A stretch of 60,866 nucleotides of DNA, from NCBI GenBank assembly GCA_964448755.1, contig CAYUXF010000001.1, positions 1 to 60,866 on the forward strand. Reading direction: 5' to 3'. The DNA is from CAYUXF01 sp964448755. GTDB taxonomy: Bacteria; Margulisbacteria; Termititenacia; Termititenacales; CAYUXF01. Within the stretch, counting starts at the first letter, position 1. The number at the start of each line of letters is the position of its first letter. Positions 33,989 to 42,393 of the stretch are shown in pieces. The notes below the pieces were generated by a model, which was given only the letters and a program-made list of their open reading frames with translations, was not told the origin of the DNA and made no database searches. A program made the position numbers and the translations under genes.

Positions 33989-34753
33989 CTATCTGAATAA
34001 TTTCCAATGCCAGGGCGGAAAAGTCACATGCGTTACTTTAGTAACAATATTCCTACTCGGAACAAAGCCCCAGTAGCGGCTGTCCGAACTGCCCGGCCGA
34101 TTATCTCCCATCATAAAATAATGGCCTTCCGGAACTTTTAGCGGCCCAAAATAACCAAAATCATCAATAATAGAAAATGGCCATTGAACATACTCGCCAT
34201 TGACCATTAGCTCACCGTTGCGGATCTCAATAATATCACCCGGGAGACCGATACATCTTTTAACATAATCTACACCGCCGCGGCCAGAAGGCAAAAACGT
34301 ATCGGCAGTATAGCCCTGTGTATAATTATTAATAAACTCACGGCCGTCCGCGGCAATATACTTATATTTAGCGGAAGGTCTCGGCTCGAGCGGCGCCTTA
34401 AAAATAATTATCTCAAACCGCTGCGGTGTTTTTTGAAAATCAATTAAATATTTTTTCGTGATAAATTTAGAATTAGAACGATACCAGGGATTGGTAATCA
34501 CAAAAAATATTTTTTTCTTGAACCAAAGTTCATAAAAAGGATTAAAAATACCATAGCGCATTTTATTGGCAACAATAGTATCACCGACTTTAAGCGTAGG
34601 GATCATTGAGCCGGAAGGGATTATAAAAATAGTTAAAAAAACTGCCTTAATAAAAAGAGCTAACGCAATAATCCAGACAAATGACCAGACCGAATCTTTT
34701 TTTTGTTGTTTATTTGGTTGAGCGGCAGTTTTTTTTTTGAACAACCGATCCAT
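33989..34753 (-). CDS. lepB: signal peptidase I
   Basis: The 254-residue type I signal peptidase removes Sec signal peptides. It has one membrane helix (residues 24-45). The catalytic Ser is in IIPSGSMIPTLKVGD and the general-base Lys in DYVKRCIGLPGD. Box E is GDNRPGSSDSRYWGFVP. A roughly 50-residue insertion (NPWYRSNSKFITKKYLIDFQ and following) lies between the Ser and Lys boxes. It follows rplS by 4 bp. Confidence 0.94.
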   Translation of the reverse strand: MDRLFKKKTAAQPNKQQKKDSVWSFVWIIALALFIKAVFLTIFIIPSGSMIPTLKVGDTIVANKMRYGIFNPFYELWFKKKIFFVITNPWYRSNSKFITKKYLIDFQKTPQRFEIIIFKAPLEPRPSAKYKYIAADGREFINNYTQGYTADTFLPSGRGGVDYVKRCIGLPGDIIEIRNGELMVNGEYVQWPFSIIDDFGYFGPLKVPEGHYFMMGDNRPGSSDSRYWGFVPSRNIVTKVTHVTFPPWHWKLFR

Positions 34754-34757
34754 TTAT

Positions 34758-35267
34758 TTATTTAGCTTCTGCGTTATTCTCAACAGCAGCTGCTTCTGTA
34801 GCCTGAGCTTGTTGGGCAGCGGCTTCTTCTTCACGCTTTAAGTTAGCAGCAGCTTCCGCCTTCTTTAATTTTTCTTTTCTGTCTTTAGCTTTATCTGAAG
34901 CGGCTTTAATATTTTTATCAAGATCCTCTTTAACGCGCATAACTTTTGAACCCAATAACTCGCGCAAGTAAAAAAGACGAGAACGTCTTACTTTGCTGTA
35001 CTTAACAACTTCTATTTTATCAACAACTTTTGAATGAATAGGAAAAGATCTCTCGACACCAACACCGTCAACAACTTTGCGGACAGTAACCGCTGCATTT
35101 AAGCCGTTGCCAGAGTGTTTAATAACAATACCCTCGAACATCTGAATGCGCTCTTTTTTACCTTCTACGATCTTAACGTAAACTTTAACATAGTCGCCGG
35201 TTTTATACTTAGGCAGTCCTTGTTTTTTTTGTTTATTTTCTATTTCAGCAATAATTGCATTTTTCAT
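34758..35267 (-). CDS. rplS: 50S ribosomal protein L19 with C-terminal extension
   Basis: The first 115 residues are normal L19, with YKTGDYVKVYVKIVEGKKER, FEGIVIKHSGNG and SRLFYLRELLG. It sits at the 30S-50S interface. A further 54 residues form a Lys/Glu/Ala-rich helix ending in a low-complexity Ala/Glu tail not found in standard L19. rplS next to lepB is a common pairing. Confidence 0.95.
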   Translation of the reverse strand: MKNAIIAEIENKQKKQGLPKYKTGDYVKVYVKIVEGKKERIQMFEGIVIKHSGNGLNAAVTVRKVVDGVGVERSFPIHSKVVDKIEVVKYSKVRRSRLFYLRELLGSKVMRVKEDLDKNIKAASDKAKDRKEKLKKAEAAANLKREEEAAAQQAQATEAAAVENNAEAK

Positions 35268-35352
35268 AAATAATCTCCCAAAATTAAGATAATCTAGCCA
35301 AAAAGGACTGATAGTTTATTATAAATTAATACTGTCGTCAACAGTTTTTAGG

Positions 35353-35901
35353 TTAGGCTGTTTTATAGAACATCTCTTCTTGAACGGCTTTGTCTATTTC
35401 GGCCTGAGGCTTTTCCTGGTTAAACTCAAATTCATCATGCTGTTTGTTGACAATTCCAATATTCTGCGGCGTAAAAAGAAAAATATTGCCGCCGAGCTTC
35501 TGCATGTGCCCCTCAAAAGCATAAACCGTGCCGCAAACAAAATCGATCAAGCGCTTTCCGGCAGTGGCATCTAGGTATTTTAAATTAACAATTACCGGCT
35601 TGCCCTGCTTAATATAGGTTGAGAGGATCACAGAATCTTCATGAGACTTCGGCTCACAAAGGATCATTTCGGTAGAAGCGCCTGGCATAGAGCCAGCCGA
35701 CCGCAATGTTTTAATCCCTTTTTTAGGAATAGTTTGAAAATCTATTAAAGCCGCTTTTTGTGTCCGTATTTGTTGCTGTGCTTCGGTTTTTTTAGCCTGT
35801 TCTTTTAGTACATTTAAACCAGCTTCCGGATCGCTATAACCTTCATACCCTTCTTCTGTCTCAAATCCCATAAAACTGAGAACATTTTTCAACAGTCCCA
35901 T
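35353..35901 (-). CDS. sepF: cell division protein SepF
   Basis: The 182-residue SepF/DUF552 protein anchors FtsZ filaments to the membrane in bacteria of the Terrabacteria group. MGLLKNVLSFMGFE at the N-terminus is the amphipathic membrane-binding helix. The core domain contains EMILCEPKSHEDS, KQGKPVIVNLKYLD and RLIDFVCGTVYAFEGHMQKL. Its presence in a cell with Lpt and TolC genes is taxonomically informative. GGGGGG serves as the ribosome-binding site. Confidence 0.92.
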   Translation of the reverse strand: MGLLKNVLSFMGFETEEGYEGYSDPEAGLNVLKEQAKKTEAQQQIRTQKAALIDFQTIPKKGIKTLRSAGSMPGASTEMILCEPKSHEDSVILSTYIKQGKPVIVNLKYLDATAGKRLIDFVCGTVYAFEGHMQKLGGNIFLFTPQNIGIVNKQHDEFEFNQEKPQAEIDKAVQEEMFYKTA

Positions 35902-35994
35902 TTAAATCCCCCCAAATATTATTCCGAACAATTAAAGAGTTTATTACATCTCAATTAAAATGTAAAGCACTTTCTCATGAATGTTAATCTATAC

Positions 35995-37233
35995 TTAACT
36001 TTCCCAGAAAAAAGCCCGCTTTTTATTACCGGAATCTTCGTCTTTATCTTTAATTGTCTGTTCTTCTTTATTTTTCTCCGACTTTTTTTCTGACTTTTTA
36101 TCAGCTTCTTCTACACCTGGAGTATTACTGTTCACTCGCTCGTCCAAAAGCTCTGAATAGTTAACCAGCGCCTCTTTTTGTTTATTATTTAAATTTTTCG
36201 GCACGCTGATGTTCACGCTGACATAGTGATCGCCACGGCCGGAAGAACTCAAGTGCGGTAAACCTTTGCTTTTTAAGCGCAAAACCGTGCCCGGCTGAGT
36301 CGCCGCAGGTATTTTTATTTTTATCTTGCCCTCGGCAGAAGGAATACTGATCTCATCACCTAAAACCGCTTGAATGTATGAGATCGTTATGTCACTGTAA
36401 ATATCATCGCCCTGACGTTTGAAATCTCTGCTCTGTTCAACCTCTATAAAAATATAGAGATCGCCAGCTCGGCCACCTCTTAAGCCGGCGTTGCCGGCGC
36501 CAGAAACACGCAACCTAGTACCAGAGTCAACACCAGCAGGCACCTTAACCTTAACTTTAGATATCTGCCGTTCACGGCCAGTGCCATGGCAGGTTGGACA
36601 AGGACTGGAAATAACCTGACCCTCGCCGCGGCAGTTTGGACAAACGGTCACCTGCTCAAAAGCACCAAAAATAGTCTGTTGAGCCCGGCGCACTTTGCCG
36701 GTACCATGGCAAATACCGCAAGTAGAAGGTTTAGTGCCAGGTTTGGCACCAGTTCCAGAACATTTAGCGCAGCTGGCCAGCTGCGAAATTTCTATTGTAT
36801 ATTCTTTGCCTGTAACCGCTACACTAAAAGGAACTTTCAAGTCATAGCGGAGGTCTTCACCCTCTTGCGCAGAATCTGCTCTGGCGCCACTGCGGCTGCC
36901 ACGGCCTCCAGCCGAAGAGTTAAAAAACATATCAAAGATATCGCTAAAGCCGCCGCCAAAGCCCTCAAAACCTTCTGAGAAATCGCCAAACCCGCCAAAA
37001 CCACTACCGTTATCACCAATGCCCGCTTCGCCAAATTGATCGTAGCGCTGACGTTTTTGGGTATCAGAAAGAGTTTCATAAGCCTTTTGAACTTCTTTAA
37101 ATTTGTCTTCAGCACCCGCTTCTTTATTGACATCTGGGTGATATTTGCGCGCCAGGCGCCGATAAGCTTTTTTTATTTCAGCATCATCGGCACCCTTAGG
37201 CACACCAAGTATTTCATAAAAATCTTTGGACAT
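35995..37233 (-). CDS. dnaJ: chaperone DnaJ
   Basis: The 412-residue type I Hsp40 has a J domain with HPD (RKYHPDVNKEAG), a Gly/Phe-rich region (about 72-110), four zinc-binding Cys-x-x-Cys-x-Gly-x-Gly repeats (CAKCSGTG, CGICHGTG, CPNCRGEG, CPTCHGTG) and the C-terminal substrate domains. A charged Lys/Glu/Asp tail of about 40 residues is added at the end. It lies 2 bp after dnaK in the CIRCE-controlled operon. Confidence 0.96.
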   Translation of the reverse strand: MSKDFYEILGVPKGADDAEIKKAYRRLARKYHPDVNKEAGAEDKFKEVQKAYETLSDTQKRQRYDQFGEAGIGDNGSGFGGFGDFSEGFEGFGGGFSDIFDMFFNSSAGGRGSRSGARADSAQEGEDLRYDLKVPFSVAVTGKEYTIEISQLASCAKCSGTGAKPGTKPSTCGICHGTGKVRRAQQTIFGAFEQVTVCPNCRGEGQVISSPCPTCHGTGRERQISKVKVKVPAGVDSGTRLRVSGAGNAGLRGGRAGDLYIFIEVEQSRDFKRQGDDIYSDITISYIQAVLGDEISIPSAEGKIKIKIPAATQPGTVLRLKSKGLPHLSSSGRGDHYVSVNISVPKNLNNKQKEALVNYSELLDERVNSNTPGVEEADKKSEKKSEKNKEEQTIKDKDEDSGNKKRAFFWES

Positions 37234-37235
37234 TA

Positions 37236-39161
37236 TTATTTATTATCTTCTTCTTTTTTCTCGTCTTTTACTTCTTCGTAATCGGCATCTACTACTTTTT
37301 CATCTTTGCCGCCCGCCGACTGCGCTCCTGCACCGCCTTGTGCTTGAGCAGGATCTGCCTGCTGATTTTGATAGAGCACAGAGCTTACATCATAAATTGT
37401 TTTTTGCAAAACTTCTTTTTTATTTTTGATCTCTTCAATATTTTTGCTCTCTAGGGCTTTTTTAAGATCAGCTATTTTGGCTTCCAGCTCGGTCTTTTTA
37501 TCGGCCGGAACTTTATCTTTATTATCGGCCAGTGTTTTTTCAGCGGAGTAAATTAAAGCATCAGCTTCGTTTTTAGCTTCGATCTCCTCTTTTTTCTTTT
37601 TGTCTTCATCGGCATGCAATTCTGCGTCTTTTTTCATTTTTTCGATCTCTTCTTTGGAAAGACCAGAAGATGCGGTGATAGTTATTTTCTGCTCCCGGCC
37701 TGTCCCCTTGTCTTTGGCGGAAACATGGACAATGCCGTTGGCATCAATATCAAAAGTAACTTCTATTTGCGGAATACCGCGCGGGGCCGGCGGAATATCG
37801 GTCAGCTGAAAACGACCAAGTGTTTTATTATCGCTGGCCATTGGTCTTTCACCTTGCAGAACATGAATGTCTACCGCCGTTTGACTATCCGCAGCTGTTG
37901 AGAAAACCTGTGATTTTTTAGTTGGAATAGTTGTATTTTTTTCTATTAACGGCGTAAAGACACTGCCTAATGTTTCAATCCCTAACGTTAAAGGTGTAAC
38001 ATCGAGCAGGACAACATCTTTCACATCACCGGCTAAAACACCGCCCTGAATAGCAGCACCAACGGCAACACACTCATCAGGATTAACTGATTCATTAGGC
38101 TCTTTATTAAAAAAATCTTTGACTAGTTTTTTAACTGCCGGAATTCTGGTCGAACCGCCAACTAAGATTACTTCATGGATATCGCTAACGCTCCTGCCGG
38201 CATCTTTTAATGCCACCTCACACGGTTTTTTTAACCGATCTAAAATATTTCCGATCATCTGCTCAAATTTGGCACGCGTAATAGTTACCACCAAGTGTTT
38301 AGGACCATCCGAGCCGGCAGTAATAAATGGCAGATTGATCTCTGTCTGCGTAGCCGAAGAGAGTTCTATTTTGGCTTTTTCCGCCGCCTCTTTTAAACGC
38401 TGCAGGGCCATTTTATCTTTGCTGAGATCGATACCCTGCTCTTTTTTGAATTCTTCGATCAGCCAGTCGATCAAGAGCTGATCAACGTTATCGCCACCTA
38501 AATGAGTGTCACCATTAGTAGAAAGAACTTCAAAGACACCTTCGCCTAATTCCAGAATAGAAATATCAAACGTACCACCGCCAAAATCAAAAACAGCTAT
38601 TTTTTTATCGCCATGTTCTTTGTCTATACCATAAGCCAGCGAGGCGGCCGTGGGCTCATTGATTATTCTCATTACTTCCAGACCGGCTATCTGCCCGGCA
38701 TCTTTAGTGGCCTGGCGCTGCTGGTCATTAAAATAAGCGGGAACGGTAATGACCGCTTTAGAAACAGGTTCGCCCAAATAGGCTTCGGCATCGGCTTTAA
38801 TTTTTTGTAAGATCATGGCCGAAATTTCTGGCGGCGAATAAGTTTTATCGTCTATTTTAACAGCCGCTGCACCGTTCTTGCCGTCAACAACATGGTAAGG
38901 AACGATCTTTTCTTCACTGCTAACTTCGGCGTGAAGACGACCCATAAAGCGCTTAATAGAATAGATGGTTTTTTCCGGATTGGTAACCGCTTGTCTTTTA
39001 GCTACCTGACCAACTAACCGCTCGCCATTCTTCCCAAAAGCCACTACTGAAGGAACGGTACGACCACCTTCCGCACTGGTAATAACAGTCGGCTTGCCGC
39101 CCTCTATTACCGCCACACAAGAATTTGTTGTTCCCAAATCGATACCTATTATTTTTGACAT
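37236..39161 (-). CDS. dnaK: chaperone DnaK (Hsp70)
   Basis: The 641-residue Hsp70 starts IIGIDLGTTNSCVAVIEGGK and shows VPAYFNDQQRQATKDAG, the phosphate-2 motif VFDFGGGTFDISIL and the linker VVLLDVTPLTLGIET. The lid ends in the acidic stretch DADYEEVKDEKKEED. It folds proteins with DnaJ and GrpE, all encoded in this operon. Full length. Confidence 0.98.
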   Translation of the reverse strand: MSKIIGIDLGTTNSCVAVIEGGKPTVITSAEGGRTVPSVVAFGKNGERLVGQVAKRQAVTNPEKTIYSIKRFMGRLHAEVSSEEKIVPYHVVDGKNGAAAVKIDDKTYSPPEISAMILQKIKADAEAYLGEPVSKAVITVPAYFNDQQRQATKDAGQIAGLEVMRIINEPTAASLAYGIDKEHGDKKIAVFDFGGGTFDISILELGEGVFEVLSTNGDTHLGGDNVDQLLIDWLIEEFKKEQGIDLSKDKMALQRLKEAAEKAKIELSSATQTEINLPFITAGSDGPKHLVVTITRAKFEQMIGNILDRLKKPCEVALKDAGRSVSDIHEVILVGGSTRIPAVKKLVKDFFNKEPNESVNPDECVAVGAAIQGGVLAGDVKDVVLLDVTPLTLGIETLGSVFTPLIEKNTTIPTKKSQVFSTAADSQTAVDIHVLQGERPMASDNKTLGRFQLTDIPPAPRGIPQIEVTFDIDANGIVHVSAKDKGTGREQKITITASSGLSKEEIEKMKKDAELHADEDKKKKEEIEAKNEADALIYSAEKTLADNKDKVPADKKTELEAKIADLKKALESKNIEEIKNKKEVLQKTIYDVSSVLYQNQQADPAQAQGGAGAQSAGGKDEKVVDADYEEVKDEKKEEDNK

Positions 39162-39193
39162 TTTAATTCTCCTTTTTTATTTATTTTGTAAAA

Positions 39194-39781
39194 TTACTTA
39201 GCCACAATAACCATGGCATGTCGCAAAATTTTATCGTTAATTAAGAAACCGGGTTGAACCTCTTCAATAATTGTCTGCGACTCAACTCCTTCAGCCTCCT
39301 GCTGCATAATGGCCTCATGCAAATTAGGATCAAATAAAGTTCCTTTAGCAACTATTTTAGTGACACCGAGTTTCTCTAAGATATCTTCAAATTGTTTGTG
39401 AATCAGGGCCATTCCCTTTTTAAGTTCCTCTATATCCTCGGTATGTTTTTCAAAAGAAGGTTTTGCCCGTTCAAAACTATCCATTAAAGGAAGAAGATTC
39501 TTTACCGTCTCTGCCGCAGCGTATTTGGCAAACTCCTCTTTTTCCAACTGCGTTCTTTTGCGAAAATTATCAAACTCCGCGCAAAGACGCAGATACTTAT
39601 CTTCCAGCTCTTTATTTTTCTGCTGTAAAAGATCTTCTTTATTCTCCTCTTGTGTAGGAGTTTGCTTTTGCTCTTCTGCAACAGTCTCTTTTTTTATCTC
39701 CTCCGCAGCCCTGTTTTCTACAGAGTGCTCTTTTTTTTCCGATCCTGTCTTCTGGTGTTGATGTTCACTTTTTTTAGTCAA
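39194..39781 (-). CDS. grpE: nucleotide exchange factor GrpE
   Basis: The 195-residue protein has a charged, low-complexity first 65 residues, a long coiled coil (LEDKYLRLCAEFDNFRKRTQ) and the C-terminal beta-domain with HEAIMQQEAEG and GFLINDKILRHAMVIVAK. It releases ADP from DnaK. It is second in the hrcA-grpE-dnaK-dnaJ operon. Confidence 0.95.
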   Translation of the reverse strand: MTKKSEHQHQKTGSEKKEHSVENRAAEEIKKETVAEEQKQTPTQEENKEDLLQQKNKELEDKYLRLCAEFDNFRKRTQLEKEEFAKYAAAETVKNLLPLMDSFERAKPSFEKHTEDIEELKKGMALIHKQFEDILEKLGVTKIVAKGTLFDPNLHEAIMQQEAEGVESQTIIEEVQPGFLINDKILRHAMVIVAK

Positions 39782-39799
39782 CTCCCTTCACCCCTTTCT

Positions 39800-40594
39800 T
39801 TATAAGTTATCAAAATAATCATCAAGCATACTGGCAATGGTCTCTATTGTTTTAGCGACCCGAGAATATTGCATTCTTTTTGGACCAAAAACACCTATGC
39901 GGCCAAGCGGTTCACCTTTATAGTGAAAACACTTTGTGACCAGAGAATACTCACTGAGATCTTCATCCTGCAGTTCTTCGCCAATAGTAATATTTATTTT
40001 ATCCGGATCGGCATATTCATCTAGGATCTTGCTGAATTTCTCTTTTTCTTCCAGGAGACCAGCAACTTTTCTGATCTTTTGCAGATCCTCAAATTCCGGC
40101 TCAAACAACAAATTATAAAGACCTGTCAAATAGACCGACTCTTTGCGGACCGCCTGATGCTCGCGTTTAATAACACCGGTAATCTCGGACAGAAAGTCGT
40201 TATCGGTTTTGACCACAGCGGCATAACGAGAAATAGAATTAACCGTCTTCACCGTGCGCTCCATGATCGAATCAAGATCGCTATTCAAAGAATCATAAAA
40301 TTGCTTGACCAGCGTTTTTTCCCGCGAAGTCATACGATACATCATCATTAAATTATCAATATAGAACCGATAACCACGGCTGGTAGGGATCCGACCGGCA
40401 GAGGTGTGCGGGTGAGTTAAAAAACCCATAGTTTCCAGTGCCAATAACTCTTTGCGGATAGTGGCCGGCGAACAATCAATGTCATGATATTTTGAAAGAA
40501 TAGCTTCCGAACCTACCGGCAAGGCCGTTTCCACATATTCCTGGACAACTATCCATAAAAGTTTTTTTTGTCTGGCAGAAACCTCACTAAACAT
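39800..40594 (-). CDS. hrcA: heat-inducible transcription repressor HrcA (compact)
   Basis: The 264-residue repressor binds CIRCE. The winged helix begins VSARQKKLLWIVVQEYVETA and contains SPATIRKELLALETMGFL and HPHTSAGRIPTSRGYRFYID, the family signature. The C-terminal dimer region GEPLGRIGVFGPKRMQYSRV is present. Typical HrcA is near 340 residues; about 70-80 residues of the middle domain are missing, which may alter GroEL-dependent control. The ATG is one base beyond the CIRCE element and 6 bp after the -10 box, so it is translated from a leaderless mRNA and represses its own operon. Confidence 0.94.
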   Translation of the reverse strand: MFSEVSARQKKLLWIVVQEYVETALPVGSEAILSKYHDIDCSPATIRKELLALETMGFLTHPHTSAGRIPTSRGYRFYIDNLMMMYRMTSREKTLVKQFYDSLNSDLDSIMERTVKTVNSISRYAAVVKTDNDFLSEITGVIKREHQAVRKESVYLTGLYNLLFEPEFEDLQKIRKVAGLLEEKEKFSKILDEYADPDKINITIGEELQDEDLSEYSLVTKCFHYKGEPLGRIGVFGPKRMQYSRVAKTIETIASMLDDYFDNL

Positions 40595-40595
40595 G

Positions 40596-40622
40596 TTGGC
40601 ACTCTAACATGCAGAGTGCTAC
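40596..40622 (-). promoter_or_regulatory. CIRCE operator
   Basis: TTGGCACTC, nine bases, GAGTGCTAC matches the CIRCE consensus TTAGCACTC-N9-GAGTGCTAA with two changes, one in each outer arm. It lies one base upstream of hrcA and is the HrcA binding site controlling hrcA-grpE-dnaK-dnaJ. Confidence 0.95.
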
Positions 40623-40629
40623 AGGTCAA
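40601..40629 (-). promoter_or_regulatory. heat-shock operon promoter embedded in CIRCE
   Basis: On the minus strand TTGACC (40629-40624), 17 bp, TAGAGT (40606-40601). The whole spacer and -10 lie within CIRCE, so HrcA and RNA polymerase exclude each other. ATG follows after 6 bp, giving a leaderless transcript. Confidence 0.65.
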
Positions 40630-40651
40630 GCTGTAACAAATTTTTATTTTT

Positions 40652-41740
40652 TCAAATTAAAACCGCTGCTTTTTCCAAAAACCAGGGCAGTTCGGATTCA
40701 TCAACCACACCTATCTTTTTACGAAATACAACGTCATAAATAACCGACTGCAGCTGGCGCAAGTTGCCAGGCCAGGAGTATTTACTAAGCGCAATTAAAA
40801 AACCATCAGTACAACCCTCAATTTTAAAACCATAAGCCTCATTCATAATAGAAAAATAACTATCTACCAGCAGCGGAAGATCTTTAATTCTTTCCCGCAA
40901 AGGCGGTAGAACTATTTCGTTATTTAAAAAAATCTTCAAGAGCTCCGGCGAAAACGCTCTGGTTTCTGTCAATTTTTTTAAAGGGAGAGAAGAAAGCATT
41001 ATCAATCTAACCCGCACCAGATCATCATCAATTAGCGCTTCTAGTTTCTTCTGGCCATCAAGATCGAGCTCCGCCAGATCTTCTAATAACAAAATGCCGT
41101 TATTAATTTCATATAGATAAGAAATATCATCGAGCGCCTGAGAGATATTTTTTTTAAAACAATGGCCGGAAAAAAATCTGCTATTCTTATAGATCTCTCT
41201 GGCCACTAGTTCTTTTTCGGTCCCGGTTTCGCCGGAAATAAGCAATGGCCGCTCCTGCTCTATTGCTTTTTCTATTTTGTTGATGATCAATTCATAGTAA
41301 TTGCCGCTGCCCAAAAAATCACCGTAACGACAGCGGCTAAAAATACGCTCTTCCAGTTCATTGTTTTCAAATAATGTATATTTTTTTTCCAAAATTTTTT
41401 GCGCGGCGGATAAAAACAGCTCTTTATCTAAATCTGTCTCAACAAAAAAAGCCTGCGGCGCGCAGGAAAAAAAAGACAATAAATCTTTATTTTTTTCGAC
41501 CACAAACATGAGCGGCACAGTAATTTTATATTCCTTTATTTTCACTAAAAGCTTCTGCCATTCAGCCGGCTCTAGCTGTCCGTCAATAACAATTAACGCA
41601 AAAACTTTTTTTAAAATGATCTTGATCGCCATGTTAAAATTTTCAGACACCGCCAACTCATAAGTATCAGCCACAATATCGGCAATTTTTTTCTGAAGTT
41701 GTTTATCCGCAGAGACCAATAAAATATTGGAAAAGAGCAT
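40652..41740 (-). CDS. degenerate NtrC-like response-regulator/AAA+ protein
   Basis: The 362-residue protein has a receiver-like domain (1-120, with VIDGQLEPAEW where the phosphoacceptor lies) and a sigma54-activator-type AAA+ domain (about 140-360). The AAA+ part is eroded. Walker A reads GETGTEKE instead of GxxGxGKE, Walker B reads LLLEDL instead of LxxDE, and the GAFTGA loop that contacts sigma54 is missing. Recognisable remains are PLRERIKDLPLLVDSYF and YSWPGNLRQLQSVI. There is no C-terminal Fis-type helix-turn-helix. It is unlikely to activate sigma54. TAAAAT lies 7 bp before the ATG. Confidence 0.8.
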   Translation of the reverse strand: MLFSNILLVSADKQLQKKIADIVADTYELAVSENFNMAIKIILKKVFALIVIDGQLEPAEWQKLLVKIKEYKITVPLMFVVEKNKDLLSFFSCAPQAFFVETDLDKELFLSAAQKILEKKYTLFENNELEERIFSRCRYGDFLGSGNYYELIINKIEKAIEQERPLLISGETGTEKELVAREIYKNSRFFSGHCFKKNISQALDDISYLYEINNGILLLEDLAELDLDGQKKLEALIDDDLVRVRLIMLSSLPLKKLTETRAFSPELLKIFLNNEIVLPPLRERIKDLPLLVDSYFSIMNEAYGFKIEGCTDGFLIALSKYSWPGNLRQLQSVIYDVVFRKKIGVVDESELPWFLEKAAVLI

Positions 41741-41822
41741 GTCAGCGATTTTATCATAGATAATTAAGTTAAAATATAGTAGTATCTTATACTCTTAAAA
41801 TTCTTAAATTAAGGAAAAAGAC

Positions 41823-42392
41823 ATGAAGAAAATAACCTTAGCGGTGCTTTTAGTTTTTGTTTTTCTATCATTACAAGGTTGTGAAGCAGTTTATAAAATA
41901 CGGAATATCTTTCGCTTTGGCGAAAAAACAGAATTCAGCTACGGCGTAACCGCCTTGCAGTGGTATCCCTACATTGAAAAAAGAGCTCAGCAATGGCGAC
42001 CGGATGCTTATTTATACGGCATTGCCGAGACCAAAGTATCACTTGATGGCGTCAGTGATAAATGGGATTTTCTTTTTTACTCACCGGGCTCAGAAAAGAC
42101 GGCAATGATAATTTATGAAGCGGGCTTTATTTCCTGCAAAGAGATCGTTATGCCGCCTCTCAAACAAATTAAAAAGTTCGATATCGATAGCCCTACCGCG
42201 TTGAACATTGCCAACCGCAATAACGGCAATACCTTTATAGAAAATAATCAAAATCTTTCTATTATTATTTCACTCTCTGGTGCCGAAACAACCAGCAAGG
42301 GTAGCGATGCCAAATGGAGCATCCGCTACTATGGAGATACCGAAACTTTTTCGCTCAATATTGATGCGCAAACAGGGAAAATAGTTAACTGA
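41823..42392 (+). CDS. predicted lipoprotein, unknown function
   Basis: The 189-residue protein has a lipoprotein signal peptide: MKKITLAVLLVFVFLSLQGC ends in a lipobox (L-x-G-C), so Cys20 would be acylated. The mature part (WDFLFYSPGSEKTAMIIYE, SIRYYGDTETFSLNIDAQTG) looks like a beta-rich PepSY-like domain, but this is not certain. AAGGA lies before the ATG. It is divergent from the degenerate NtrC-like gene and convergent with the WecA-like gene. Confidence 0.75.
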   Translation: MKKITLAVLLVFVFLSLQGCEAVYKIRNIFRFGEKTEFSYGVTALQWYPYIEKRAQQWRPDAYLYGIAETKVSLDGVSDKWDFLFYSPGSEKTAMIIYEAGFISCKEIVMPPLKQIKKFDIDSPTALNIANRNNGNTFIENNQNLSIIISLSGAETTSKGSDAKWSIRYYGDTETFSLNIDAQTGKIVN

Positions 42393-42393
42393 A

